Positions 24,201-36,310 are shown, counted from the first letter of the stretch. The stretch: DNA of 64,000 bases from Melanocharis versteri (GCA_013397845.1 VZTG01004162.1:4455-68454), one strand, 5' to 3'. A program made the numbers and translations. The notes: generated from the sequence alone by a model not told the origin.

Positions 24201-27200
24201 GAGGGAGCAGCCGTGCCCGGGGGCACCTCTGACCACGGTACTGTCTTAGTTTGAAAAGACAGGNCAACCCCAAACCACCCCAAACGCTGCCTCGCCTCAC
24301 TCGGCAGCAGCAAAACCAACACAGACATCAAACCAGCACGCCACAAACCAATCCTAATGAGTCTTCACAGCCTAGGCCGACCTAAAACCTTATAGCCCAG
24401 ATTTCCACTTCTCACTCCCCACGTAATTTTGTGTTTCACCAAAGTGAACTTATCACTTCGAGCCATGATTTAAAAATGCTTTTTTCCACATGAGTCATCC
24501 CATCGAAACTTTTTCTTTCCTGGCTTAAAAAGTATAAAGATTTCGTTTCTTTGTAAATAAAACCGCAGAACCTCAGCGAAAATCATTTCCAAGGAAACAA
24601 TTTGCAGCTAATATTCTGCACAGCCACGCTCCTTGGAAACATCCTGGCTGCTCCAGTGACTCTGGACAGGCCCAAACTGTTTAGCACATGTAGCACCAAA
24701 AACTGCCATAACATTGCACACCGTGGCTTCCCTGCAGTGATTTTGGTTTTTTTTTGGGCACATCCAGTTCAAAGACCACAAAAGCACTTAGCTGACAATA
24801 AGTCTGAGTTACAAGGCACCTTTACTGCAGACTGGAGAGCCGTTTGTAGCAACAAAAAATTGGATTTTAGGTGTGTGTTGAGTGGAGCTGGCAAGCAGCT
24901 GCTTGGGAATGTTAAAAATAATGGCATGTAAATACAATTAACATTGTAGCATGTTCTTCATCTGGGTAGGCTTAGAAAGTAAATCTGCTTTTACAAATGT
25001 TTTTATCAAATCACACACTTTGCCAGCTCAGAGACAGTTTCCACAAAAAATTACACTACCCATACTTCAAGTACAAACAGCTTTTTAGCAAAACATTTTC
25101 CATACGAACAAATTGTGGGGTTACAGGTTTTTGAAACACAGGAAAATGTTCCATCAAGTAAAATAGGATTAGTTAGAAAACTAACTCAGAGAGACGAACA
25201 GGTAAAAAAAAAATTGTACTTGAACAGTAACTACCCCCACAACAACTGATCCTTCACACTTATCCTTACCTTAGAGTAGCTCAAGGAAGGAAGAGAACTG
25301 AGCTGAAACAGCTCCAAGTTGCCCACAAGAGAGCACTGAGGTATCCAAGGCTCTGAAAATCAGGATCTCAGCTGCAACTGCCTCAGGGATGCTGGGGGTT
25401 TCACCCTGCCTGGCGTTTCACTGGGGGTTTCAGCTCTCACGTCTGTCTGGCTCAGGGCTGAACTGGGGGTTTTTGGGGTGCTGCTGAGGGGTCCCTGTCT
25501 CCCAGCAGAGGATCAGCTCTTCCGCTCGGTGGAGGGCCAGGCTGCCTCTGACGAGGAGGAGGAGAAGGGGGCAGCTGACCGCGCTCCCCAGCTGGAACAC
25601 GTCAAGAAGATCCTGGCCAAGCTCCCTTGCTGTGGCAGTGGGTGAGTTTAATTCGTTAATTAACGCCGTCTGACCCCTTCGCAAAGATAATTTCATGACC
25701 TGAAGGTCCTGTGGCTGCAGTCAGAAGCCTTTTGCCCATCCCTTATGGCACGTGGGGAGCAGCCTGCTGGATATTCCCACCGAGCCCTAATTAGTCTTAG
25801 CTAAGATGCTCATTTGTGACCTGTGCTGCCAAGAATTCTGCAGGAAAACCGGTCCTTACAAACACAGGCCTTCACTGTGAGGTTTCACTAACTCTTTCCT
25901 TTCAATGAAACGTGTAGATGTGATGAGAAGACGTGGAAGAAGCTGCTGTCCTACCTGGAGACCAGCAGCACTGGGGGGACAGCCCCCGTGGAGCTCACGG
26001 GGAGAATCTCCCCCTTCACAGAGCAGCTGGAGCTCAAGGGACACCCGGAGAAAAAACTGGAAACCAGCATGGAAGAGGTAACAGGTGCCAAGCAGAGTGT
26101 GAAGGAGCTGTTCATGCATCGTTAGGGAGGCAGCTGCATTTATATGTATTTGTATTTTATTCCGGCCGTTCTGCTCTCTGTTGCTGATGTTCCTCCTTGT
26201 GCTGTAGACTGTCAGCTCAAACATCTCCTGCTTTCCTCTAACACCTGCATTTCTACTCTGGCTCCTGCCCAAAACTGCCTTTGGAGGAGGAGATGCACCC
26301 CAGGCCCTTCAAGTACTGTCCTTGATTTACTGAGGCTCCCCAGCTGCGGGTGGAACACTCCCCACATCCTAAAGCATCCAGCACCTCTGGGACCACAGCA
26401 ACTTTTCAATAAATCCCTCAGGCTGCCTGAGACTCCCTGTTCTGGAGTAAATTATCCCATTTACTCTGTCTTTTTCTTGGGCTTAGACTGATATATTTCT
26501 ATCATAAATATAATACATCAATATAATATAATGTATCAATAACACAATAGAATATCAATAAAATTAGTTTTTAGGTTAGCAGCATGCCCAGCTCCCCTTG
26601 AGCAGAGGTTATAACCACGTTATTGAAAGCCCCAGTGCTGCATCCCAGCAGTCCTGTGTGATCTCACTATTTAAATTCTGCAGGCTCCAGCCACTGATGG
26701 GCACAGATGGAAGTGCCAGCAATCTTTCTATGAAACAAAAATAATGCACTGCCCTGGTCTGCTTTGTCCTGAGCTTCAGCTGGTGTTTGTTCAGTATTTT
26801 ATACATCTTTAAACAAAGCAGAAAGCTTTCAGTAGTTCTGGAAGGATTATATGAATTGGTGAAATATTCAAAGTAACGGTAAAATATTCAGCTTCTTTAC
26901 ATGTTGCCATCATTTGTTTTAACAGTATTTCATGTCATTTTCTCCCTTGACTAAATTAAATGAAAGTGTTTACTGGTTAGGGAAAATAAAATAAAACCCA
27001 GAATAAAATCCTATTTCTGCCTTACACAATTTGCAGTATTCAATGACAATTTACCCTTGCAGAATTCTTTAGAGAAACACAAAGGGACATCAGTTCACAG
27101 AAAAAAAACTACCTGCAGGTAGTGCCAGTTTTCTTCTCCTTTTTTTTCCCATTCTGAGGTGCTCCTCTTCTTCTGCAGCATCACACTGCCCTCTTTTTCA

Positions 27201-30200
27201 TCTCTGCTGATGGATATTAGTTCTGTGCAGCTTGTCTGGAAAAGCACCGTTATCAACAGACTAATACAAAATTCCAGAAGAAAAATGGGATCTGTTGCTC
27301 TTGATTTAAAGGCAAGCAGGGAGGTGAGGAAGACACAGTGCCAACTCACTGTGACATGAATTAAATATCAGGAGGATGAATCATTTTGAGCCTGTTAGGA
27401 AATCTATTCTTAAGCCCTTTCATATTAGCCAGCAGTTACAGGGGAGGAGTTTGCTGCTACAAAACAGACAAGCAATAAGAAATTCCTGTCAAAAAGGTGA
27501 CTCTTCTTGTAATCAACAGAAAGCAAATAGGAAGAATGAGAAATGCTCTCTCTCGAGCACCTTGCAAATAAATATATTGGCTTCATAAATAAACCACCAG
27601 CACTTTCTCTGGAGCTGACAGAAGTGTTTTATACGTTGCTCTGTATGCTTCTGTTTGTACCTGCTCAGCGTGGAAAATCAGACAGATAACAACCAGGCTA
27701 ACAAGCAAGAGACTCAGCAGGCAAGTGAAGGGCAGCACTCTCAAATACTGATTAATAATTGCTCCAGTGTGAGCCTTGTAAAACCAGGGGATGAGAGAGT
27801 TCTGAGATTTGTCATGTCTAGAAAGTTCTACTTTCCAACAGCCAAACGCTTAAAAATAGCTTCTCCTGAAGACAGGGTGGTGACCTGGGGATAATAGATG
27901 GGGAGAACATGAGTGAAGTCTAAAAATAAAGTGTTATGCTGCCGAGTGTAGTGCTGCAAAGAAATGCCAATTATTTTCTACACAATCTTGCGTGCGAGCT
28001 GCCAGCTTAATTAAAAAGACAATTAGTTTACGAACTGCCGTGCAGGGTGAAATGAGAAGTTCATCCCAATATCTGGAGAAAAGCAAGGAGAAACAGTGGA
28101 GAGGCTGTTCCTGTTGGTGTTCCTCACCTGGTTCCCACTGCACCAGGGAGAGACACATCTTCTTGTCCCACTGAATGCACAGATGATTGCTCTGTAGGAG
28201 CTGCAAGACAAAAATATGATTGTGGTGAGGGCACGCTAATTAGTTTCGCTTTATAGAGGACGACAGGAATGCAAAAGGGGAGAAAGCTGAAATAGCAGTG
28301 CTGGTATTTAAATACAGAATCTATAATAAATTTAATATTTAAAATTCCTGAATGACCCGCCTGCATCCAGGGATGAATGAACTCCCATTTGTGCACGAGA
28401 GCAAAGCACAGATTTCCTAACAACTCCTGATATTTCACTTCATGTTGCACATTAAAGAAATGTGCTTCCCTTCAAGAGAATCTTCTGGAGCGAGCCCCAT
28501 TTACCACGAAAGGGGGAAAAATCAGCTTTGCAGTTCTTGGGCAAGAAAGGAAAAGCTGCAGAGCCTGGAACTTGCTGTGTTTTGTGCAGATGAAAGGCCC
28601 CTTGCTCGGGGAGCTGCAGCAGAAGGTGGAGGAGACAGAGCTGCTGAAGATGGAGCTGCAGATGCTGGAGACAGAGAGGGTTCGGCTGTCCCTGGTGGAG
28701 GAGAAGCTCATGGATGTTCTGCAGCTTCTCCAGCAGCTCCGAGACTTGGTACGGTGGGAAAGCAGTCCTGGGACTGAAAACTGGGTTTTGTAGTCGTTTC
28801 CAAACTAAAAATTATACTCATCCCTTCTGTTAAGTACAAAATCCTTCACACCAGGACAGACTTTTACTCGTGTTTGTCCTGGGAGTTCCTGGTGGTTGCA
28901 GAAAGATTTTAGAGCCCTTTGACTGGCTTTCTAAAAGCCTAGAGATCTCCTTGGAGCTCAGTCTTCAAGCTCATTGCCCTCTGAACAAAAATTTCGGGCA
29001 AATGAGGAAAACAGAGAAGCGAATAGTCAGGAAGATTCCAGAATACGTATTTTTCCTTCTAGAAAAGGACCTTTAACTACATCCTAATGGAACTCTGAGT
29101 CAGAATTAAAGGGACAGAATTTCGTGTTCCCTTTGTGAAAATCAAACAAAACTCCCAGGAGAGTTTAGCAAGAATCCCCTAAACCCCTGGTGGGATATAC
29201 CCAAGACAAAAGAAAGCTAATCCATCAGAACCTGTGGGTTTAGGTGTCACCTTCACGTTTGAAATATCCCAAACACAACAGAATATCCCGTTCACAACAG
29301 AACCTACCACCAAGCAGTGACTGTCCAAAGGCACACACACGTCCTGTCAGGACTAAGAAAACCTCACACTGAGCTGCTGAGACCTTGTGAAATCCATGAG
29401 CTGCTTCCCACTCTGTCCCAGTCCCCAGGGGCAGGCAGCAGGTGGAGCAGGGCCAGCTCTGCCTGCGGGTGACAGCATCTCCCTCCCAAAACTGCTGCCT
29501 TCCACTTCCACCCCTGGAGGTTTCAGCAAGAACAACCTGCCCCTGCAGACCCGGGCTCTCTGAGTGCTAATTAAACTAATTGCAGGACCGTCTCCCAGAA
29601 AGCACACCAGTGTCTTGAGAGCAAATTAGGAGAGTTTGCTTTTCCAGGCACGTTAGGTAACGTCCCACCGGATTTCTCATGTAAAACCACCACTGAGAGA
29701 GCCCATCCAAATCCTGAGTAGTTTCTGCAGAGCTCTCACTTATGTTTATGACATCTCCAGATCCAGCAGTGGCCCTGCCACAGGACATTTGCTCTGTCCT
29801 TCAGCTGGGCCTGAGAAAACCCTTCCTAAAATAACACCACCAGGTCCAGTTCACCTTCCCCACAGACCCACAGGCAGAAGACTCCAAAAGCTTTTGCTCT
29901 GCTTACCCTCCTTGCCACCTACAGTTATTTAGGCACACGCTCTGCAAAATTCTGCATTTTCCACTGAATAATTGTTATTTCTCTTTCCACAGCCCTATTA
30001 AGGAATTACAGCCCCCTACGAACTGATATTTGAGCAGGGTCTAAGATAAAATGCTTGAAAATAAAGCAAATATCAAGTCTCATGTTAATCAGGATTCAGT
30101 GCCATTTTGGTTCAGTTTTCAAATGTAAATACCCTGCACGTGAAGGACATATTTGTGCCATAATGTTGTTTTGTTTTTTAAAGAACATTTCTAAGCGAGC

Positions 30201-31943
30201 CTTGGGGAAAATCCTGCTGAGCACTTTGGAATCCTGCCGTGACCCCCAACCTGGTAAGAAAAGAAATCACATCTAAAGACCAAGAAGCACGAAAACTGTC
30301 CTCTTGGGACAAACACTGGATAACACACAGATGGGTAGGAAAAGGATATTTCAAATCCTGGGAGGAGGAGAGGTTTGCAAGGGAGAAGGAGGCAGTTTGC
30401 AAGAAGATTACCTATAGAACGTGATGCTTTCTGGTCTGTGACACATCAAAACCACACCCAGGGTGCTTTTTTAGCTAAATTTTAATTAAAATTTGGCCTT
30501 GGGGAGTAATTCAGTATCCTACAGATGTTTTTAGGGTTTCATTGATACAAGAAAGTAGAAAAATTACCACGGATGTAATGCAGCTGTTTCTCAGGTTTGC
30601 TACCCCGGAGTGTTTTGTTCCTCTGCTGCAACACAGGATTTACCCATCACAACAGTTCTGTGCAGAAACCAGATGAAACCTGCACTCCTCTCATAACAGC
30701 ATTTCGTGTTCCCTGTGTGAAAATCAAACTTGCAAACCCCTGTCCCTTGGTCTGGAACTGCCTCTGCAGGAGCCGTGCAGGGATCACAGCCCCAGGGCTC
30801 TGGTTTGATTACTTTGTTCCTATCAGCAGAGCATTTGCACTTCCCTCCCAGAAATGAACATCCTGTCCCAGCACCATGGCTTGGAGGTGCTTTTAATAGG
30901 CAGGCAGCAGTCAAAGACAGGATTAGAAAAGACCAGATGTGGCCTGGGGGCTCGGTTTTTGGAGAATGTTATTTACAGGGATTTAGGGAGAACAGCATTG
31001 AACCCTTCTGGAGTTTGCAGTTTCAAAGCCTGTTTTTCCTCGTGCCCAGCAATCCAGGGCACAGGCAGCCCAGAGCCAAGCTGTGCTCTTCAGAGAGAGC
31101 AGAAAAAAGGGCAAAGAAAAGAAAGAAAAAAGGGGGGGCAAAGAAAAGAGGGCAGAGACAGACCTTTGTAGGCTCCAGGACACCAACACAGAGAGAAACC
31201 ATGGCTGAGCCACAGGTTTGATGTTCTCCGGGGAGAACAGAGGAGGAGACTGTTCAGATCCACTGCACAGTGTGCAGAAGGTGCTGCCAATTATTCTCCA
31301 GGAACAGGGACTCCAAGGGATGCTGCTCAAAGCTCCTCCCTTTGTAACAGCACACAGATCAGAGCTCCCTAAAACTCCAACAAGTGTGGCTCTGTCCATT
31401 CTGCATCACTCCTGCCACACACAGCTCACCTTCTCTGCTTTCCACTGGCTGGCTGTGCTTTGGTGAGAGCTCAGCAGCTTCCCCAAGTCTCTGTAATCAA
31501 ACATCTTTCTTTGACAAGCCCCAGTGGATGGTTGGGTTGGCAGCTGTGATGTGAAACCGTCTTTGTTCATGTAAGTATATGAGGCCTCAGTGGGCAGGGA
31601 ATGAAGCAGGAGAAAAACAGAGCAGAGAGCTGAACCCAGTTTTGCTCACGTTTTTTGTGGACAGGAATTCATTATTTGGTCGCAAAATTTAGACATTTTA
31701 TGATAACTACCTGAAAGGGCACCTATGAAGAAAAGAGCCTGTTATGATCGTGAAACTGCAATGTCCTTGCTTTGTTCAAACACCAACGTTTGCAATTTTC
31801 TTTCCCAAGGCAAAGCCCAGCTGTTCGAAGTGCTGGACACCCTTCAGCAGGAGCTGACAGCCTGTGAACTGTTGCACAAGCAGCCCGTGGAGCAGGCACA
31901 GAGCCCTCGCTCCCTGTCCAACCCCCTGGTGATCTCCTGCTGA
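1..31943 (+). CDS. EFCC1: EF-hand and coiled-coil domain-containing protein 1, 3' part of gene (8 coding exons, 5' end outside window)
   Basis: Joined coding exons are 2-205, 1477-1883, 24149-24237, 25509-25641, 25918-26077, 28590-28748, 30184-30253 and 31810-31943. Every junction is GT/AG, the phases agree, and the sum is 1356 nt (451 residues plus TGA). The product is acidic and coiled-coil rich. There is a coil over about residues 23-68 (ALEQAEDRIAKLEEEN), a longer one over most of exon 2, and a third in exon 6. A Glu/Gln/Pro-rich linker with a DEEEE run separates them. I identify it as EFCC1 (CCDC48) from the coiled-coil character and from its place next to GP9 and RAB43. The human protein is about 600 residues (memory), so some 150 N-terminal residues, including the EF-hands, should lie upstream. 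Cellular role is poorly characterised; calcium binding is predicted only from the EF-hands, which are not visible here. Confidence 0.88.
206..1476 (+). other. EFCC1: EFCC1 intron 1
   Basis: Bounded by GTGAGT at 206 and TTACAG ending at 1476. No repeat, RNA gene or conserved reading frame was recognised inside. Short open frames here have no protein-like features. Confidence 0.8.
1477..1883 (+). CDS. EFCC1: EFCC1 coding exon 2 (main coiled coil)
   Basis: 407 nt from a CATTACAG acceptor to a CACTACAG|GTAGGT donor, phase 0 in and phase 2 out. It encodes 135 residues plus a split Arg codon. From KEMELIRSSRDGQIEEA onward it is a continuous amphipathic coiled coil (QELERELRSSQEAL, REQAEMRRKVEEA). 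It ends in HLQMYIQQLESQLQHYR. In frame 1 the reading would stop at TAG immediately after the splice point, which fixes the donor. Confidence 0.9.
3965..4715. repeat. 44-bp minisatellite
   Basis: Tandem array in EFCC1 intron 2. The core unit is 44 bp and contains GTTTAAGTCAGGCTGTGTTT and a CTGTTACCTGTAC segment. About seven successive copies between roughly 4185 and 4495 look identical. The flanking copies are shorter (about 38 bp) and diverged, with TCACTCTAACCTGTTGG in place of the central segment. A single N at 4098 lies inside the array, suggesting a read conflict there. Confidence 0.95.
9074..9177 (+). mobile_element. CR1 LINE 3'-end fragment
   Basis: The stretch contains the characteristic CR1 3' terminus: CCTCCCCATGGCAGGGG, then AAGGTCCCTTCCAACCCAAA and ending TTCTATGAT. 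A short extra segment (about 9103-9128) interrupts the usual order. CR1 is the dominant avian LINE and is usually 5'-truncated, as here. No coding part survives. Confidence 0.75.
12056..12696. repeat. 19-bp minisatellite, about 33 copies
   Basis: Near-perfect head-to-tail copies of TGTGGATGCAGCAGCCAGG. The array starts and ends with diverged units carrying GTCACAGCCAGC. Because 19 is not a multiple of three, every forward frame reads the same 19-residue cycle, and minus-strand frames are also free of stops. The long open frames across this locus (up to 455 codons) are therefore a by-product of the repeat and not genes. It lies inside EFCC1 intron 2, which argues further against coding. Confidence 0.97.
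19935..20062 (+). mobile_element. tRNA-Ile-derived SINE with CR1-like tail (TguSINE1-like)
   Basis: The 5' part is a decayed tRNA-Ile. It has an A-box TGGCTCAGTTGG at 19944-19955, an anticodon-loop segment TTAATAACGCC with AAT in the anticodon position, and a B-box GGTTCAATC at 19989-19997. The 3' part (GTCCCTTTCAACCCAGAATA then TTCTGTGAAT) resembles the CR1 3' end. A tRNA-Ile head joined to a CR1 tail is the architecture I recall for the songbird TguSINE1 family. It is not a functional tRNA: the acceptor stem is lost and the arms carry substitutions. Confidence 0.8.
24149..24237 (+). CDS. EFCC1: EFCC1 coding exon 3
   Basis: 89 nt, acceptor CTTTTGCAG, donor CACG|GTACTG. The first base completes the Arg codon from exon 2, and the last base opens a Glu (or Ala) codon. 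It encodes a Glu/Gln/Pro/Gly-rich linker (RSETERAQVPQQKSPEQQ). The donor has C at +4, weaker than the other donors in this gene. A single N lies at 24264 just inside the intron. Confidence 0.82.
25509..25641 (+). CDS. EFCC1: EFCC1 coding exon 4
   Basis: 133 nt, acceptor CCCAGCAG, donor GTGG|GTGAGT. It encodes EDQLFRSVEGQAASDEEEE, then a basic helix HVKKILAKLPCCGSG. The acceptor is a tandem NAGNAG (CAGCAG). Using the upstream AG would start the exon at 25506 and insert one Ala in frame. Confidence 0.87.
25918..26077 (+). CDS. EFCC1: EFCC1 coding exon 5
   Basis: 160 nt, acceptor CGTGTAG, donor GAAGAG|GTAACA, leaving in phase 0. It encodes CDEKTWKKLLSYLETS, a Gly/Thr linker and a charged tail KGHPEKKLETSMEE. 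The acceptor lacks a strong pyrimidine tract right at the AG, though TTCACTAACTCTTTCCTTTC lies just upstream and includes a good branch-point-like CTAAC. Confidence 0.85.
28590..28748 (+). CDS. EFCC1: EFCC1 coding exon 6 (coiled coil)
   Basis: 159 nt, acceptor TTTTGTGCAG, donor GACTTG|GTACGG, phase 0 at both ends so the exon could be skipped without a frameshift. It encodes 53 residues of leucine-rich coiled coil (LGELQQKVEETELLKMEL, LSLVEEKLMDVLQLLQQL). Confidence 0.88.
30184..30253 (+). CDS. EFCC1: EFCC1 coding exon 7
   Basis: 70 nt, acceptor GTTTTTTAAAG after a T-rich tract, donor CCTG|GTAAGA. It encodes NISKRALGKILLSTLESC and RDPQP, with one base left for the Gly codon completed in exon 8. 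Confidence 0.85.
31810..31943 (+). CDS. EFCC1: EFCC1 terminal coding exon 8
   Basis: 134 nt, acceptor TTTCTTTCCCAAG, ending at TGA 31941-31943. It encodes a helix KAQLFEVLDTLQQELTACEL and a short tail ending SNPLVISC. Confidence 0.88.
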
Positions 31944-32094
31944 GCCCAGCCAGCCCCAGGGCAGCTGGAAGGAGCAATGAAGGACGTTTGTCCAGCTCAG
32001 CCACGCCTGGACTGGCCAGGAGCAGGGAATGACCCAAGGGAGGAGCAGCAGCCCCTCGGTGAGCACAGCCCTGCCTGACCTGGAGTGCAAAATC

Positions 32095-33070
32095 CAGCCC
32101 TGGGATGCCCAGGGGACTGGGCTGGTACCAAACTGTGCCCACCACCCTCACCTGACCCACAGGGATTCACAGCCCTGGAAAACTGGGATTGGATGGGTAC
32201 CAAACTGTGCCCATCCTACTCAGCTGATCCAGAGAGATTCACAGCCCTGGAAAACTGGGATTGGACTGGCACCAAACCAAATTGTACCGACCACACTCAG
32301 CTGACCCACAGAGTTTCACAGGCCTGGAAAACTGGGATTGGACTGGTACCAAACTGTGCCCATCCCACTCACCTGATCCAGAGAGATTCACAGCCCTGGA
32401 AAACTGGGATTGGACTGGCACCAAACTGTGCCCATCCCACTCATGTGATCCACAGGGATTCCCAGCCCTGGAAAACTGGGACTGGGCTGGCACCAAACCA
32501 AATTGTGCCCACCCCACTCACCTGACCCACAGAGATTCACAGGCCTGGAAAACTGGGATTGGACTGGCACCAAACTGTGCCCATCCCACTCCCGTGATCC
32601 ACAGAGATTCACAGCCCTGGAAAACTGGGACTGGGCTGGCACCAAACCAAATTGTGCCCACCCCACTCACCTGACCCACAGAGATTCACAGGCCTGGAAA
32701 ACTGGGATTGGACTGGCACCAAACTGTGCCCATCCCACTCCCGTGATCCACAGAGATTCACAGCCCTGGAAAACTGGGACTGGGCTGGCACCAAACCAAA
32801 TTGTGCCCACCCCACTCACCTGACCCACAGAGATTCACAGCCCTGGAAAACTGGGACTGGGCTGGTACCATTCTGTGCCCATCCCACTCACGTGACCCAC
32901 ACGGATTTACAGCCCTGGAAAACTGGGACTGGGCTGGTACCAAACTGTGCCCATCCCACTCCCGTGATCCACAGAGATTCACAGCCCTGGAAAATTGGGA
33001 TTGGACTGGCACCAAACCAAACTGTGCCCACCACCCTCACCTGACCCACACGGATTCCCAGCCCTGGTTA
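32095..33070. repeat. 72/77-bp minisatellite with 149-bp higher-order unit
   Basis: About thirteen tandem copies of a unit centred on CAGCCCTGGAAAACTGGGA and CCAAACTGTGCCCATCCCAC. Two variants alternate: one of about 72 bp, and one about 5 bp longer carrying an extra ACCAA (ACCAAACCAAATTGTGCCC). Together they make a 149-bp higher-order repeat, clearest from 32460 to 32840. The array starts about 150 bp after the EFCC1 stop codon. Both strands carry long open frames here, but these repeat with the array and look like repeat artefacts. Confidence 0.95.
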
Positions 33071-33627
33071 CACAGGGGCTGGGCACAGTTTGCAGCCTCT
33101 GTGGCAGCCCCACTCCAAAGCCAAGGCAGCCCGTGTCATCCCTGGCAAAGATTTGTCATCCTTTACCCTCCAAGTGACAAACTGAATGATGAACACACCC
33201 AGGAACTGGGGCCAGCAGTGCAGGTTTTAAGGGCTCTGTGTTTCTCACTCAATTATTCAGCTTATTTAACTCTGAAGCTAGATTTTTTATTGCTCTGCTG
33301 AACTTTATATTTGCAATTATAGAGATGCCTTAGGAATACACAGCAGCCTTTCCTGACAACAGTCAGATTTTACATAAAAAGTTAAATTTAAGTGCTTGAA
33401 GAAGGTCCAAAGCAATCTTGTTCCCAGGCTCTCAGGGAAAAGAAGGGCTGAAAAATTCACTTTGCTGCCGTTTTGTGTTAGCAAACAACTCGTGCAGTGC
33501 ACAAGTGGGTTCTCAAGTTTCATTTCCCTCAACGCAACTGCAGAGACACAAAGTTAGGCCCCACGTGCAGGCCAATTAATGTAAAAAGCTGGGCCTAATC
33601 ATGGTGCCGTGGAATGTTTTAATCAGC

Positions 33628-33633
33628 AATAAA
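33628..33633 (+). promoter_or_regulatory. Candidate EFCC1 poly(A) signal
   Basis: First AATAAA on the + strand downstream of the EFCC1 stop. If used, the 3' UTR would be about 1.7 kb and would include the whole 149-bp minisatellite. A genomic A-run follows at about 33652. An earlier non-canonical signal is equally possible. Confidence 0.3.
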
Positions 33634-33679
33634 ATAATTCCTGGGGCAAAAGTAAAAAAAAAAAAAAGGTTTCTTCCAA

Positions 33680-36310
33680 GGTGCTTTTGCTGTGTCATTC
33701 ACCTTTCAAACACAGAAACTGAAGAGGCAGAGTTCCTAAAAGAGCCAACTGAATTTATGTTACTGAAAAGATGCACTGTGGATCTTTTAAGAGTGTGAAA
33801 TGATTTGCCTGAGATAATGCCAGCAATGAAATAAGACCATTCCACTGTGCATGTATGAATTTTTCCCAGGAAAATGGTTTTCATACAGGAATAAAGTCCA
33901 CGATGCAAGGTGGGGAATAAGAGTTCCATTCCTTTCCATTCAGAATACACTGTGTAGCTCTCACACACCTCCATTAAAAACTGTGGCACATTTGAGCCAC
34001 ATTGGGAACAGAAATTTATATTATTTTCATTTTAAAGGAGAGAAAAAAAGGTGTTATGCAAACAATGAAACAAATTCTGTTCAGTGGTGTTTTACCTCGT
34101 TGTTATTTTGTGTTTTGGGGTTTTTTGTGGTTTAGCAGAGGAGGATTTTAAGCATAGATACATATTGTTAATGTACATTTTTCTTAAATGTATACATAGA
34201 GCAATATTCACCTTCTGAGAAAGAAAACTGTCTACTAATGCTAAATATATTACTAACAAAATGCCAGAGCATCATATACTATTATTTAGTATATACTGAG
34301 GTATATGCTACTATTATATCCTACAGAAACCAGCCTGTAAATGTACCACAGGTAAAAGTTTAAATGAGCAGAAATCAGATCCCTGCTTGGGTTCATCTGC
34401 TAAAAAATCCACGAAGTACCAGCTTTTGTTTTGTGCAGCTCTCTCAGACTTTCCCAGGAATACTGCAGAGGTCTAAAGAGGGAAAATGCCAGGAACTGAT
34501 GAAATGAGGCTGCTCTGTGTGTTCAGGTGGCAGGTGAGACACTCAGGAGCAGGACTGTAATGCAGGTACACACCTGCCTGTGGATCCTCACTCGCTGCAG
34601 CATTCTTGCAGCATCTGGATTTGTAACCATCTGGACCCTTTTTCCTGCTCCCATTTCCCCCAAACCTGGCAGTCTATTTCTCACAGACTTTGCATTTCCT
34701 TAGATCTCCACAAACAAACTTGCTTAATTGATCCGTTTTCTATTAAACCCACAAACTGGCCCTAAAAGGAAGCTTGGGTATTTTCTCCCCTGACCTCCAC
34801 CACAAAGTTTTTGGTTTTTATTCCGCGAAACAAACTTTCTGATTTGACTTCATCTTCAATGTCCCTTCCCCTCTCAATGCCCTCCTCCCTTCCCATTTGG
34901 CATATTCCTCCCTGGGATAACCCCTGAGAGGCTCACACTTCTAGCACAAATTACCTTTTCCAAGGAGAGTTTCCTCCTCCCGTTATTTTTCACTTTATAG
35001 AAGGTATTAACTATTAGTAAATTAAAGTCCGCCTGATCTGTAAAAGTTATTTAACAATTGTCCCATTTATTTCCACTGATGCTCTCTCTGGAGTATTTGG
35101 CAGTGAGGACTCATCACAGATGTTACTGTGAGTCACAGAATTTTTGCATAAAATCGGAGTGGCCTTGTCCAGCCAGAGCTGCTCCGAGGGGTTCAGTGCA
35201 TCTGTGCACACTTTGGAAGAAAAAAAACCCCTTGGCACCAGTATTTGCTGGAATTAAACTCCTCCTTTTCACGATTCTGTCCTTTAACCTGCTACGTGGT
35301 GGTGAAAGGAGCTGGGATTAGGAGGAAAGGAGCACTTTTAACCAGTGCTGCATAAAATGGAATTGCTCGGAGTGAGAGTGACACTAAACCTTTACAGCAT
35401 GCATGTGACACGTGGCATTACCAGCCACAGAGTCTCTCTCAGATTTATAATTTCATGGAGTTTAAGACACTGAATCCTTCAGTATTTACATTGTCTTATT
35501 TTCTTAATAATTTTACGTGTAATTCCCCAAAATACAAAAGCTACAGAGTGTGTTTCTTAGTGTGAAATTAAATTAAAATCATCCTTATGTCCTTAACTAC
35601 ACTTTAGTTTCAAAAGACCAGGATTTTCAGAGGTCTTGGGTTTCTGTTCCTCTTTTCTGTCTCTTCTTTTTGCCTCAGAATGCCAAAATAGCTCGACTTC
35701 ATTTTGTCCCCCCAACTTTTTTCAAATTACCTCGAGGCTGAAAGCATCAGACCCCACACCTGGACTAAGATACCCACAGAAGAGCTCAGCTTAGCAAAGC
35801 AAAAACCTCCTTGTTTTGTGCAGTTCCCTCACTTCCTCACTTAGAAGGGGTGTCTGAATTACAGCAAACTTCCCTGAAGTGAGAGTCACCTCTTAAATGA
35901 CATTATTTCCTAAAATGCTTATATTTTTCTCACTGAAACTATTTCACATTCTCTGTCTGGAGAACTGCCTGCTCCTAGACTTGATTCCCCCACCCATTTC
36001 CAGACTGTAGAACTAAAGGAGAGAAAGAAAAGGCTCAGAGGAATTCTAGAATTCCTTACTGGAGCTCTAGACCCAGTCACCAGCTGGACAGCAAATTCAA
36101 TTCATGGCCATTTTTCCTCCTGCCAATACAACCGTATTTTTGTCTAATGAAACTCCCAAAAGGATAGCAGAGTGTCAGAACCAGGAGGAAAAGGTCTCCT
36201 TAAATTCCTACATCTGCCAAAACCTGCAGCACAGAACGCAGACAGCTGTTTGCTTTGAACATCAAGAACAGCCTAGGAAAAAAAACAGAATGAACTCTGC
36301 ATGGAGAGAA
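33680..36310. other. Intergenic, no gene recognised
   Basis: AT-rich unique DNA between EFCC1 and the CR1 copy at 36311. No exon-like frame, RNA gene or tandem repeat was recognised. 34140-34330 is especially AT-rich. Confidence 0.6.

Noticed and set aside
32085..33301. Series of overlapping 90-166-codon frames on both strands
   Set aside because: They recur every 149 bp with the minisatellite after the EFCC1 stop; no start, splice or family support.
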